Below, piece after piece: positions 1 through 9,755 of a DNA stretch of 64,000 bases. The DNA comes from Isoetes taiwanensis (taxonomy: Eukaryota; Streptophyta; Lycopodiopsida; Isoetales; Isoetaceae). Made by a program: the position numbers and the translations under genes. The notes under the pieces were generated by a model, which was not told the DNA's origin, ran no database searches, and saw only the letters and a program-made list of their open reading frames with translations. The first letter of the stretch is position 1, and the number at the start of each line of letters is the position of its first letter. The stretch spans positions 4,330,829 through 4,394,828 of the forward strand of contig JAJEKV010000041.1 of assembly GCA_021234155.1 (NCBI GenBank), written 5' to 3'.

Positions 1-444
1 AGTTTAAATCTGTGCCTCATTTTTAGGCCTGGAGTCACAAGTGGTGTTGTATATTGTATATGACAGTCATATTTTGTGACTAGTGTGGAAAAGGGACATG
101 AATCGTCGGCATCGACTAATTAGCCTATGGGATCCAAACAGGAAATATAGCAAATGTATTATTCTTAGGAATAGAAAACCCTCGCCTTGAACGGAACAAG
201 GACTACAAAAAAAATATTACTCCTAGGAGTAAAAAACCTCGCCCTGAAGGGTTTTCGAGGGAAAAACCTTGGCAGTAGTAGGTATGCTAAAAGGTTGTAC
301 AATGATAGATTTTAAACTCAATTCTATATTTTTAGGACATAACTGAATGCGTGCATCTATGATGTCTTGGAAAAAAGATCCTATCAAATCCACTGAAAGT
401 TGCGTCCACCAGCAGCGCATGAAGCGACTGGTTAGGCAAAATCA
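1..444. other. Left edge, no gene recognised
   Basis: No coding region is supported here. Two related A-rich segments near 170-190 and 222-262 share a stretch resembling TAGGA(A/G)TA followed by ACCCTCGCC, so a small duplication is likely. The part nearest 444 may be the 3' end of the LINE remnant that follows. Confidence 0.4.
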
Positions 445-1130
445 ACTCAACATTGCGGGCTCGGATATGACTGAATGTTAGGACAATATTGAGTATGTGG
501 CATTCGTCTTCAATGGTGCCCTGCTGGTAACACTTACAGAGTCTATCCTTATGCGTCTCTCGAGCTCATCTGTCTATCTCAATTCAGAGGGAATGTGCAT
601 CTGTACAAACTGAAACTATCAATCTGCGCTTTTTCAGTGACAATGTGTACGGAGATAGCGTTGTGAACCCCATATAAGCATGGGATTGACCTGGAGCTGA
701 TAGTATTATATCTTAGAGCACTAGTATCCCAAATCTTACCAAGGAAGCAAGTAGCAAGATATTGTCGTAAATGATCGTGATCCTTTTCGATTTCCACCTA
801 TATACACATGTGTTGTTGCACATTCCATCGGAAGAACCACTGAGCTCATCTCCCCTTCCATCAGGCCTTGAAGCACTGCGGACCCATGGCCACTATATAA
901 GCCACGTTGAGGAGGCGGTCATTGCCCATACCAACTACCTTCTGAAAGTAGATAATCTGGCGGACGAGTGGGGCCCGTTGTAAAGGTAGGAAACATGGTT
1001 CCTGCAGAACAATCTGGTAGGGGACTATGGGTTTTATGCCAAGTGCTCGAGGTAGAAAGCCTTTTCTTACATGTTTCAATTCTTTCCAGGTGGCCAGACT
1101 TCGATCCCGTACAAAAGAACGGGGTACCAC
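445..1130 (-). pseudogene. LINE ORF2 C-terminal remnant
   Basis: Read on the minus strand, three segments in different frames (about 1130-861, 797-579 and 560-450) form the tail of a non-LTR retrotransposon ORF2 protein. The first contains LPLQRAPLVRQIIYFQKVV, a pattern typical of the region after the reverse transcriptase in many LINEs. The last carries a Cys/His cluster (CKCYQQGTIEDECHIL) like the C-terminal zinc motif of these proteins. No RT or endonuclease core is present in the window upstream, so this is a 5'-truncated, frameshifted fragment. It differs from the LINE at 31.5-37.3 kb. Family membership is inferred from motif layout only. Confidence 0.55.
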
Positions 1131-1143
1131 AAAAACTCTAAAC

Positions 1144-1963
1144 CAGGGAAAAAATTAAGCATATTATATATTTTTTCATAAAAAATGGTTTGGCTATTTT
1201 TCAAAATTTTACAGTATTTTATGATATTAATTTGGCTAAAGTTATTATTTTTATTACATTTATATATATTTGGACTTGGCGAAACTTTTAAATTATTACT
1301 ATAAACTTTCACTTGGCTATTTTTTTAATTGGAAAAAGAAAAAAAATGTAAATTAAATTCTGTAGCTTTAGATATATTGTACTACAATTACAAATAATAA
1401 TTAACAATCAAGGAACATACAATAATATTGAAGAACTTTTAACAGAAGCTCACAACATAGCTTATAACATCCATAGTCTGAACTACATTCAATGCAACGA
1501 CATCTTATAGATATGGTGATCAAATTGCACTTATCTCTAACCCTTGAAGGAAGATGCATACCAACTCGGGCATCTAGAGGGATATTGGCCATTTCTTACA
1601 GTTCCTTTTTGAAGATGCATATGTCGTATATATAATAGAAATTCATAGTTTAAAAAACTACTATCATTGATGATGGTAGGTGGGGATGTGTAAAATTCTA
1701 TAATAAGAATTCATTTTTATTTGGCTATTAGTGATTTAATATATAAATATTATAATATAAAGAAAGGCTAATTCCCTTTTCTTTAAGGATAAGAAATAAA
1801 ATAGTTTGGCTAATACTAAAAAAATAATGGAGTACTTGTTTTAACTATGGCTATTTTTTATTTTTTAAAAGAAAATCTCTCTTCATAAAATTCGCCGCAA
1901 AAATTGCCTAGACCCCTTAAAAAATCGCCATTTGGCTATATATAGCCACTAATTTTTTCCATG
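1144..1963 (-). mobile_element. Non-autonomous hAT-like element, copy 1 (inverted)
   Basis: This 820-bp segment is the reverse complement of 30162-30975. Its ends are CAGGGAAAAAATTA on the left and the complement of CATGGAAAAAATTA on the right, forming short terminal inverted repeats of hAT type (CARGG/CATGG start). The flanks, read in element orientation, are GTTTAGG and GTTTAGAG, a degenerate 8-bp target duplication with one base lost. No transposase is encoded. It lies 31 bp left of the giant gypsy LTR and is outside that element. Confidence 0.8.
1401..1592 (-). CDS. Small conserved ORF inside hAT copy 1
   Basis: This 63-residue frame starts MANIPLDARVGMHLPSRVRD and has a Cys-rich second half (CRCIECSSDYGCYKLCCE). 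The copy in the second hAT element (30529-30720) differs by only one residue (Ile versus Thr). No family is recognised. It could be a small captured or element-encoded protein, or merely an open stretch kept by recent duplication. Comparing more copies for synonymous versus non-synonymous change would settle this. Confidence 0.3.
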   Translation of the reverse strand: MANIPLDARVGMHLPSRVRDKCNLITISIRCRCIECSSDYGCYKLCCELLLKVLQYYCMFLDC

Positions 1964-1994
1964 CCTAAACAAGTGTGATGATGGGCCCAGTCAT
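1964..1994. other. Flank and target duplication of the giant gypsy element
   Basis: The last five bases, GTCAT at 1990-1994, are repeated exactly at 54112-54116 on the far side of the gypsy element. They are read as its target-site duplication. Confidence 0.85.
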
Positions 1995-4496
1995 TGTTGA
2001 AGGTATTCCTGGCAAACCTTCAACCTCAATGGTTGAGAACCTCCAGGTTGCTTAAGGCAACCAATCTGTGGCTAAATCCCTGCACAAATCAGCCCAAACT
2101 AGCTTGTGAACAAGTTGTCCCTAAACAAGAAAAAACTGTCTGCCAAACTCTGATTGCCAAATGAAATGGGATGATTGTTTTTTGATGGGAGCAATTGCAT
2201 TTGGTCCTCAGGAGACTCTAGAAGACTCTTGCAAAAGTCAGAGGCAAATGGTTGACCAGAACTAGGTGAAAAATCGTCTCCTGGGCAGAGAGCTCAAACT
2301 TGCAGATGGGAAAATGTGAGGAATTATTTTGAGTTTCTTTCTTTAACACCTTCTGCCTAACCTATAGAACACGTGCATCATGTTGAAACAACAGAAAGTT
2401 TGCAGTAGTGTGCACAAATGCCATTTTCTGTAGATTTTTTGTGTCAGTCTGAAGCAGAGCTAAAAACAAGCTTTGAGTTGTGGTTTAACGTGACCCTTTG
2501 ACTTTTATGTAAAGGAATTGGCTTCCTAGAGATGAGTACAGGCTCTAGATGAACAAAATCTAATGCAGGATGCTACTTGACTAAACTTTTTTGATTTTTT
2601 GAAGAATTATCACTAACTTGACAATGCAGTATTGAATATGCACTTTAGATTGAGATTTAAGCTAAGACAACTTATACAAACCGTAGTTACTTTTGTTGTT
2701 GAGACTCAAGCACTGCTACAGCATAGGTGGAGCCACCAACATTTGAACTTCAGATCAATACAAGACACATTCTTCACCAACTTCAAATTTTCATTCAAAG
2801 GAGCTTTCAAGGATTACAATGAGTGAATTCCCCAGTGATTTAACACAGAAAAATTCATGAAATCCGTGAATCAAAGGTAATACATGACTTCAAAGGATGA
2901 TATAAGACTTTATTGCATCAGATCTTCAGGAAATCTGACACAAGGAGGCAGTACAGGGCAGATAGAGGTCATTCATCAGTAAGATGCTGGATTTGATCAC
3001 TCAAGACGCTGTGGTGCTCGAAAAATTCCTGAAGCCTCATTAATCCCTTAAACCCGACAATTTCTGGTCGGTTCTTGATGAAACGGATCGGATTTGGCCT
3101 CTTCTGCTTGTCAGATTCTTTCTTGACCTGTAAAGTAGTCGGCTGAGGTGTTGTAACCATGATTTCTCTTTCAAATTGATGTCCCCTTTTTCGAATAAAC
3201 CCCTCTAACGTGGCCTTGCTCTTGTCTGACAACAATAAATGAGGTTTTAACCGTTCTTAGTGAGATTCTTGGCATCAAAAATGCTAAATCGGGCCGGTTT
3301 GGTCATGATTTGCCTGTTAGTTAGGCTGCATTCTCGGATCTTGCCATGATTTTAGGGTTCTTCACGAAAAACAGAAATACCCCACAGGCGTTCAGCGAAA
3401 AATGGGCTCGGCGGATTTCCACGCGGCTAAACATGGTTGGCCAGAAAATGACATGGATTTTGGGGGGTAACCAAGCTAATTGTTTGCGAAAATGAGGTAT
3501 GGCGCGCATCCCAAGAACAACTAAACCAAGGGCTAGATGTGGTCAAAATGAGAAGTTATGACCACCACTTTGCATGATTTTTCACGAGCTTTCAGGTGGA
3601 AAAAACAAATTTTGAAAATAAGCAACTTCATTTTTTGGCCCGTTTTCCATGGTGTACAAGGTCATGTGGCATATGGGTGGTGACTTGGCAAATGGTGATG
3701 ATGTGGCATGGTGAAGTGGAAGGCAAGGTGTCAAAGAAAATTTCCCTAGGTAAAATCTTGATGGTGTATCAAAGTGTGAATGACACGTGTTGGGTGACTT
3801 GGTGATGATGTGGATGAGGTGTGCATGATTTTGATGGTGAGGTGGCACTAAATAGTGATTTTTCGACTTTGACCTAGCCCTTTTTGGGGTAGTCAACTTA
3901 GGCTTTTTGAGACTTGATCTTTGACCAATACTTTGGTCTTGAACTAATGATGTGATGGATTTGTAGACCTTCTCTCCTCTTTCTTTTTCTTTTTTAGAGA
4001 GAGAGTGACTTTTTTTTTTCAAACTTGTCATGTGCATGGTAATGGATTATGAAGTGTGTGTGTGATGTACATGGTGCATGAGTATGAAAATATGTGGTGT
4101 GTGAGATTTTGCCCTAGGGAAAAAGACTTTGAGCTGATAAAGGAAGGGTATGAGGAGTGAGTATGGATGTGAGCAATGCCTTCTTGAGCCAAGAACTCTA
4201 AGATAGTGTAAAAATCTCAAAAGGTGTCAAGACAACATACTCTTTGGGGGGTCTTCCAATCTTTGACTAGGGGTCTTCTCTCTTTGACTTCTTTTTCAAC
4301 ATTTGACTCAAGTCTTGCTTCCTTTTGCTAACTTGAATGCTCCTTTGAATGTTCTCCATTGGCCTTCAACTTAGTGTCAAGATTTGTCTTCATACCTAAA
4401 CAATGAGCTCCAAATAGAAATGTCTTGCACATGTGTCTTGATCTTCTTGTGATTTCTTGTGAAGTTGCTCTTACATGCTGCCACAACATGGCAGCA
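1995..4496 (-). repeat. 3' LTR of giant gypsy element
   Basis: This 2502-bp segment matches 51775-54111 along nearly its whole length. It keeps about 190 bp (roughly 2870-3060) that the other LTR lacks, and it lacks about 35 bp near 2280 that the other LTR has. Its right end reads TGCTGCCACAACATGGCAGC then A, an inverted repeat at the LTR terminus. Short open frames inside occur in both copies but look non-coding. Confidence 0.9.
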
Positions 4497-5017
4497 TCAT
4501 GCTAAACAAACAAAGGGAGTATGAAATGGAGATAGTGTTCTTCAAATGAGCTTGCCAATGTGGGAAAATGGTTGGCAATGCTTAGGGAGAAGGCAGGTGT
4601 GTATGGGAACAAGGGTGATGGAAGAAAGGCTGTTTGAGTGGTCAGATGAATATGAATGAATCAAGTGATGAACCTCCATGACAAAATGATGATCTTGTTA
4701 GGAATGTGACTGCCATGTGGAGGTATGGTGGCAGTTTTGACTTGGTTTTGAAGGAAATGGAGATGGGGAAAGGGCTTGTGATGGATTTTGGCCAACTCTG
4801 AGCAGATTAGGTGTTTGTGAGTGTTTTGAAGGGTGAACCTGCATGGTAATGTGTGTGATATGCTATTAGTCTGAGCATGTTTGAAGCTCTTCTTGATGTT
4901 TTCCTAATAAGTACACATGACTAGGAAGTAAGGAAAGTGTTGTTTGCATAAGAAAGTAAACCTAGGCCTAGCTAAGTCTGATCTAACCTACAACTACCTA
5001 ATTTTCTGTAAATAGGA
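4497..5017. other. Gypsy 3' untranslated region
   Basis: This lies between the end of integrase and the 3' LTR. No gene was seen. A clear polypurine tract directly next to the LTR was not recognised in the minus-strand reading, which is unusual for an LTR element and may reflect decay. Confidence 0.5.
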
Positions 5018-5979
5018 CTATTCAAATAGACTTAAGGCAACATGTTGTTGCCAGTACCTCTTTAAGTGAAGGACATTGAAAGGATTTGGCAATTCTTGGC
5101 CATCTGTGAGATCCTTGAGCCAATAAGACTCCCTGCCAGCCTCACCAATGACCTCATAGGGCCCCTCCCATAAATTCTCAAACTTTCTTGCAACCTTTTC
5201 TCTGGCCTTGTTCCATTTTAGCACAAGTTCTCCTGCTTTTATGGTACCTTGTAATATGTGAGCAGCTTTGAATGCTGCCATATCCTTGGTTTTTTCAATA
5301 AGACTGCATTTTCAGCATCATACCTGTGCTCTTCAAGTTGCATCAACCTGATGAACCTGTCTTGCAAAGCATCTTCCATTTTGAGGTTAATAATATGCGC
5401 CATTCTTAAAGAAGGCAACTCTAGCTCTATAGGTAGAACAGCTTCAATGCCATAAACCAAACTAAAAGGGGTATGCTTAGTAGCATGCTTTATGGTGGTT
5501 CTGTAGGCCCATAATGCATCAGTTAGCTTCAAATGCCAATCTTTTTTGGATATGCTTACTGTTTTTTGTAGAATTGACTTAAGTAGCTTGTTTGTTGACT
5601 CTGCCTGGCCATTTCCTTGAGGATAATATGCTGAGCTTTTTGTGTGTTTGATCTTGAGGGTGCAGAGTAGGTTGTCAATCACTTCATTGACAAATTGTGA
5701 TCCTCTGTCTGATATTAGCTTCAGGGGGATGCCAAATCTGGCACAGATATTTTCATGAAGGAATCTGGCTATTGTCAGGGCATTGGCTTGTCTCAATGGC
5801 ACTGCTTCTGCCCATTTTGTGAAATAATCAGTAGCTACCAGTATAGACTCATGATGAGCAGAAGAAGGAGGATCTATAGGCCCTATAAAGTCCAATCTCC
5901 AGATTTGGAAGGGTCCTGGAGATATTATGACTGTCAGAGGAGCAGGCTGAAGGATTCTTTTTCCAAAGATTTGGCATTT
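5018..5979 (-). pseudogene. Gypsy integrase (core and C-terminal part)
   Basis: Integrase inserts the retrotransposon DNA into the nuclear genome. The rve core is visible on the minus strand with the catalytic triad in order: Asp in WRLDFIGP, Asp in LISDRGSQF and Glu in GNGQAESTNK. A GPYEV module lies downstream in a second frame (5281-5018), so one frameshift separates core from tail. At 5980 the gene is cut by the 8.5-kb DNA transposon. The N-terminal zinc-finger half lies at the end of the RT segment beyond 14501, and the split falls between the two Cys-containing motifs of the HHCC finger. The gene is therefore broken by both insertion and frameshift. Confidence 0.88.
5976..5979. repeat. 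4-bp target duplication ATTT (left)
   Basis: ATTT here and at 14502-14505 flank the 8.5-kb transposon. Removing the element and one copy leaves the integrase reading frame continuous. Confidence 0.75.
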
Positions 5980-6004
5980 AACACGATTGCAAATTAAACG
6001 GGAG
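5980..6004 (+). repeat. Left terminal inverted repeat
   Basis: The repeat begins AACACGATTGC and ends ATTAAACGGGAG; it pairs with 14477-14501. It runs into an 11-bp stem hairpin at 5996-6023 (AAACGGGAGTG, loop TTGCAT, then the complement), a subterminal foldback not matched exactly at the other end. Confidence 0.8.
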
Positions 6005-6333
6005 TGTTGCATCACTCCCGTTTCAAAGATTCCCTTTAAAAAAACACCAAGTTTCTAAAATAAGCCTTTTTTGATAGTTGTTAAGAATTTCTAGAGGTTT
6101 GCATTTTTTTTCATGCCATTTTGGCCCATTATTAGACGAAAACTTTGTACTTATGAAACACAAATCATAAAAATAGCAAAATTTAGGCATAGACTTGAAG
6201 AGACTGAAAGCATTACAAAAAACAAGCACCAGAATAGAAAGGAAAAAAAAGTACTATGTTTTTAATAAATTGTTGTACATCAATATTGAAGATTCATTGT
6301 AATAAATAATGATAATTTTAATATCACGATGAG
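6005..6333. other. Transposon left subterminal region, no gene
   Basis: AT-rich sequence follows the end of the methyltransferase gene. The stretch AAAGATTCCCTTT near 6025 also occurs inverted near 14430, extending the similarity of the two ends past the TIR. Confidence 0.5.
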
Positions 6334-7013
6334 TCAAAGATCTACATCATAGTCCTCCTCATTCTTTTTGCTGCTCTCTGCCATCTCGTCCTTCTGTTCT
6401 ATCTGCTCCTTTACTGGGGACTTGAGTTTTGTATCCTCTTTGTTCTCTGGAATGGTAGCTAAAGCTACTTCTTTAAGCTCTGCAAAGGTTGCCTCATCGT
6501 CTAGTGAGCTGGAGAATGGAGGTTGTATCTCTGAGGACGTTAGTTTAGCATAATCAGATGAAGACTTGGCCCCTAACTCCTGATTTTCATCTGGTAAAGT
6601 AGGTAAGGCAGCCGATCTCATCTTCACAAAATGCACGACCTCCTTATCAATATCCACGGCTACACACGCTTCTGCGGCCCTTCTTAAGTGCACATGCGAT
6701 AGTAGTACGAAACCGGAGAAAGCATCAAGTACCCAATCTCACCGGCGCGAGAACATGTCCGGGGAGATGGTTGATGAGCTTTTGTGGTTTCTCGTAGTGA
6801 TTCACAATCCCGCCTTGTGCACTTGGGTCCCGCAATTTACTGTAAGAGGCTCATTTGGAAACTCTAGGACGTTTGAAAAGTTTTGACAAAGCGGCAAGTT
6901 AAAGTGATCCATGGTCCTCTTCCCATCAAAACTCCAATAAGCTACATGAAGGTACTCTACCTTCTTTGAGCAACCTTGGTCCTCCACCATGGTAGTTGAT
7001 GTTCGTTTTGTAC

Positions 7014-7145
7014 CTAGTGAAGCATATAAAGTGATATTAGCAAAAACAAGAAAACACTTCGAAAACCAGAAACAGGAAATACTATTCCGGAATACACACT
7101 ACGTTATTAAAGAGAAAAGTAATTGTATTCTGGAATAAGACTTAC
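7014..7145 (-). other. Predicted methyltransferase intron (132 bp)
   Basis: The donor is G|GTAAGT and the acceptor CTTCACTAG|G. It holds two palindromic sites, TATTCCGGAATACACA at 7083-7098 and TGTATTCTGGAATA at 7124-7137. Confidence 0.6.
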
Positions 7146-7589
7146 CGCACAAAGGTTTTCATATCACACTGGAACCGGAGAACCAAAGTGATTTTTGAAA
7201 GCTGATTCCACCAAGCCAGACTGCATGCTCGAATGGAACGTAACTAAACGCCAATGTTTGGCCGTTGAGATCTGCTTAATTCCTTCAATAAAAGCATTAA
7301 ACTCTGAAAATTTGAAGGGCTGGTCGTCGTATCTGCTGTCTTTAAGCTTAAACCCATAGGGAAGATCAGCAATAACCAAAGTAAAGTCCTGTGGCTTAAC
7401 CGTTCCGACAAGGTTCGTGCAATCACCATGAATGATTGAATATAAATTGTTTTGATCAAACATGCAGAATCTCTCGTAGTCGGATGGTTCTGGCTCAACA
7501 GTTCTTCTTTCAGCTAACGACCTCTCTTCCCGTGCTGTTCTAACCAAATTCATAAAGCCCTCGGGTAGGTCTTTATTTTTCTTTTTGTT

Positions 7590-7659
7590 CTAAGAAAAAC
7601 AAAACAACAACTGTCAAGAGATCGTTTGTGCGGAGAGAAGGAATTCTAAGTGTAATTAC
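7590..7659 (-). other. Predicted methyltransferase intron (70 bp)
   Basis: The donor is G|GTAATT and the acceptor TTTCTTAG|A after a T-rich tract. It joins an exon with CQTCLMEQL and NVDTWERCKELYPIA to the exon carrying the DLPYG motif. Confidence 0.55.
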
Positions 7660-7798
7660 CCAGCCCTCAAAATTTGGTGAATATTGGACAATGCGCTCGT
7701 CGGATGTGGCAATTGGGTAGAGTTCCTTGCACCTTTCCCATGTGTCGACGTTTAGCTGCTCCATCAAACATGTTTGACATGTTATGACGTTTTTTTGG

Positions 7799-8275
7799 CT
7801 GCAAGACGTTAAGGAAACAATGAGTTTAAACAAAAGAATGAAGGCAACGTAAAAGAAAAACAAATACAAGTCAAGCTAATTGTATTCTGGAATACAAACC
7901 GGTTAACTTGTGATGCTACCTCGAAACAATATGCAGAAAATAGTTCTACTACAGGACAAACACATTGCTTCTCTAAAGGAACGCATGCGTATTCCAGAAT
8001 ACACAGGCCAACATTCAGAGGAGCAATGTGTATTCCGGAATACACATGCCTTCCTTCACACGGGCAATGTGTATTCCGGAATACACAATGCCTTTCTAGA
8101 GACAAGCAATGTGTATTCCGGAATACACAATGCCTTTCTAGAGACAAGCAATGTGTATTCCGGAATACACATTGCCCGTGTAAAGAAAGGCATGTGTATT
8201 CTGGAATACACTAGCCACGCCGATGTTTTTGGGAATCTAACATGCAATAACTAATGTTTGTGTCAGAAAACTTAC
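7799..8275 (-). other. Predicted methyltransferase intron carrying palindrome array 1 (477 bp)
   Basis: The donor is GTAAGT and the acceptor GTCTTGCAG|C. Almost half of it is the palindrome array at 7987-8212. A further site (7880-7897, TTGTATTCTGGAATACAA) lies closer to the acceptor. Confidence 0.6.
7987..8212. repeat. Palindrome array 1, six 20-bp units at 40-42 bp spacing
   Basis: Units start at 7987, 8027, 8068, 8110, 8152 and 8193. Four are the perfect palindrome TGTGTATTCCGGAATACACA, and the outer two carry one or two changes. Spacers are 21-22 bp. The third and fourth spacers are identical, and the second and fifth are near reverse complements of each other, so the array has overall dyad symmetry. 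Spacing close to four helical turns would put every site on the same DNA face. Open frames across it are artefacts. Confidence 0.92.
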
Positions 8276-8505
8276 TTGTGTAATTCCTTTGACATTTCTT
8301 CTAGGCTAAACTCCTTATCAACAACTTTTTGGAGAAGCTGCTCGAGAAGCTCGCGTGTCGGGAGAAGCCACCGCATTTCCGACGGTAATGGTCATTTCTT
8401 TTTTGGTATGCGTCGAGCTTTTTTTTCTTAGTTGTCTCCTTTCCCTTGCTCTTTAACTCCCTCGCTTTCGAACATTGTAAATATCTCGGTCCCGAGTTCC
8501 CAAAT

Positions 8506-8566
8506 CTGTTCAAGAAGATTCACGTTAAATAGTTGATTTGCTATTACGAATACATTTTGTGCTTAC
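8506..8566 (-). other. Predicted methyltransferase intron (61 bp)
   Basis: The donor is AAG|GTAAGC and the acceptor CTTCTTGAACAG|A. It separates the exon ending near AFRDGK from one beginning IWELGTEIF. Confidence 0.55.
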
Positions 8567-9755
8567 CTTGCCATCTCTAAAAGCTAATCGGAACCGGTTA
8601 TGTCGTGGTGTCGAGACCGCCTTTTGTTGGCCTCGTCATATTTCAGCAAAGATTCAATAGCACACGCCTCCTTAAGCTCCAAGGAAAATGCTGGCTTCTT
8701 CTTGTCCTCACCGTACTTTTCCTTGAATATTACGTTACTCCCACGCGCATGAACCGGATCTTGTCGTGAAGCTCATCTTTAGTTTATATTAGTTGTCGAC
8801 ATTGTGGGTGTTGGCAACGATTTTCGCTTCTTCATCGGTAAGACCACGATGCGCTTGGCCTTGAGGGGCGGAGAGGTACCTCGGGTTCTTCTTCTCTTTA
8901 TAAAGTTGCCTTCTTGCCTTAAAGCTGTGATTGCCTCCCAAGACGTAGTGAGTGTAGATCTCTGCGTTTTCTCATCATAGTCCCTGGGGGTTTTGCACTC
9001 TTCCCCTCATCAACAAGGACAACTATTGGGGCCACATGAGCATTTGGATTGCTCCTTATTCTGTCTTTCAGGTTCCTTAAGTGATCGGCATAAATTTTGC
9101 GAACCTGAAGTGGCCTTTCACCAGCTTCATTTTTCGGTGGAAGCTTCATTGAAGTGACTGGCAAATAAATTACACCTTGCACAAACTTGTGCAGGTTAAT
9201 CTCTTCCATCTTTTCAGCTGTCTTGTCAACTTTTTTTTCCTTTATAGCAACACCAGGTGCTTTACCCTTCCCCTTCTTCTTCTTAGGTTCCTCGGAAATA
9301 TCCTCTGCTGCAATTAAGGCCGTCTGCTTTTTTTTAGGCTCTTTAGCAGCAATTGTGTCCCTTGGCCGCTTCTTTGGTGGTGGTGACGGTGGCCTTTCGC
9401 CGGACTGTGATGGACTCCCAGATTGTGATGAGGAACTGCTCGGGCTCGGTTGCTCATCCTCTTCCTCGGGCTCGGACTCGGACTCGCTGTAGGGGAAGTC
9501 TTCGCTCGTTGTGCTTCGAACATAGTTGATGATGGCACTGAGCGACCTCTTGCTGATGTAGTGAGCAACATACTTGTACAGAGGACGAGGATTTACTTTC
9601 GCCACTCTAAAATAGGATTCATCAACATGAATAAAGCCTTGGGATGTCTGAAAAGACAGTCTCCCTCGCTGGCCGGACTCCCCAGCTACTTCACTCACGG
9701 ACTGGATGGTGCCCATGCAAACAAATTCCCTCTCATCGTACCTTTTTTGCTCCAA

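Larger units (their letters stand above)
6334..9755 (-). pseudogene. ParB-like domain fused to N6-adenine/N4-cytosine DNA methyltransferase
   Basis: The gene reads leftward. The N-terminus (9755-9400) is unrecognised and is followed by an acidic, Ser/Pro and Lys-rich linker. Next is a ParB/Srx-like domain: residues around VIYLPVTSMKLPP, a segment ending VAPIVVLVDEGK (about 9020), and the box VLGGNHSFKA (about 8915-8944). Exon D (7589-7146) has methyltransferase motif IV as DLPYG (Asp codon 7365-7367; usual form DPPY). Exon E has VEYLHVAYWSFDG and motif I as DWVLDAFSGF near 6709-6740. Motif IV before motif I is the beta-class order. GT-AG introns fit at 8506-8566, 7799-8275, 7590-7659 and 7014-7145. 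Several frameshifts and stops, including one in exon D, show decay. ParB-methylase fusions are known from bacteria, phages and mobile elements; the role here is unproven. Confidence 0.75.

Noticed and set aside
3582-4037. 151-residue minus-strand frame in the LTR
   Set aside because: It is low-complexity and basic, not preserved as one frame in the other LTR, and lies in LTR sequence.
9187-9492. Hydrophobic 101-residue frame on the plus strand
   Set aside because: Antisense of the Lys/Ser/Pro-rich linker of the ParB-methyltransferase gene.
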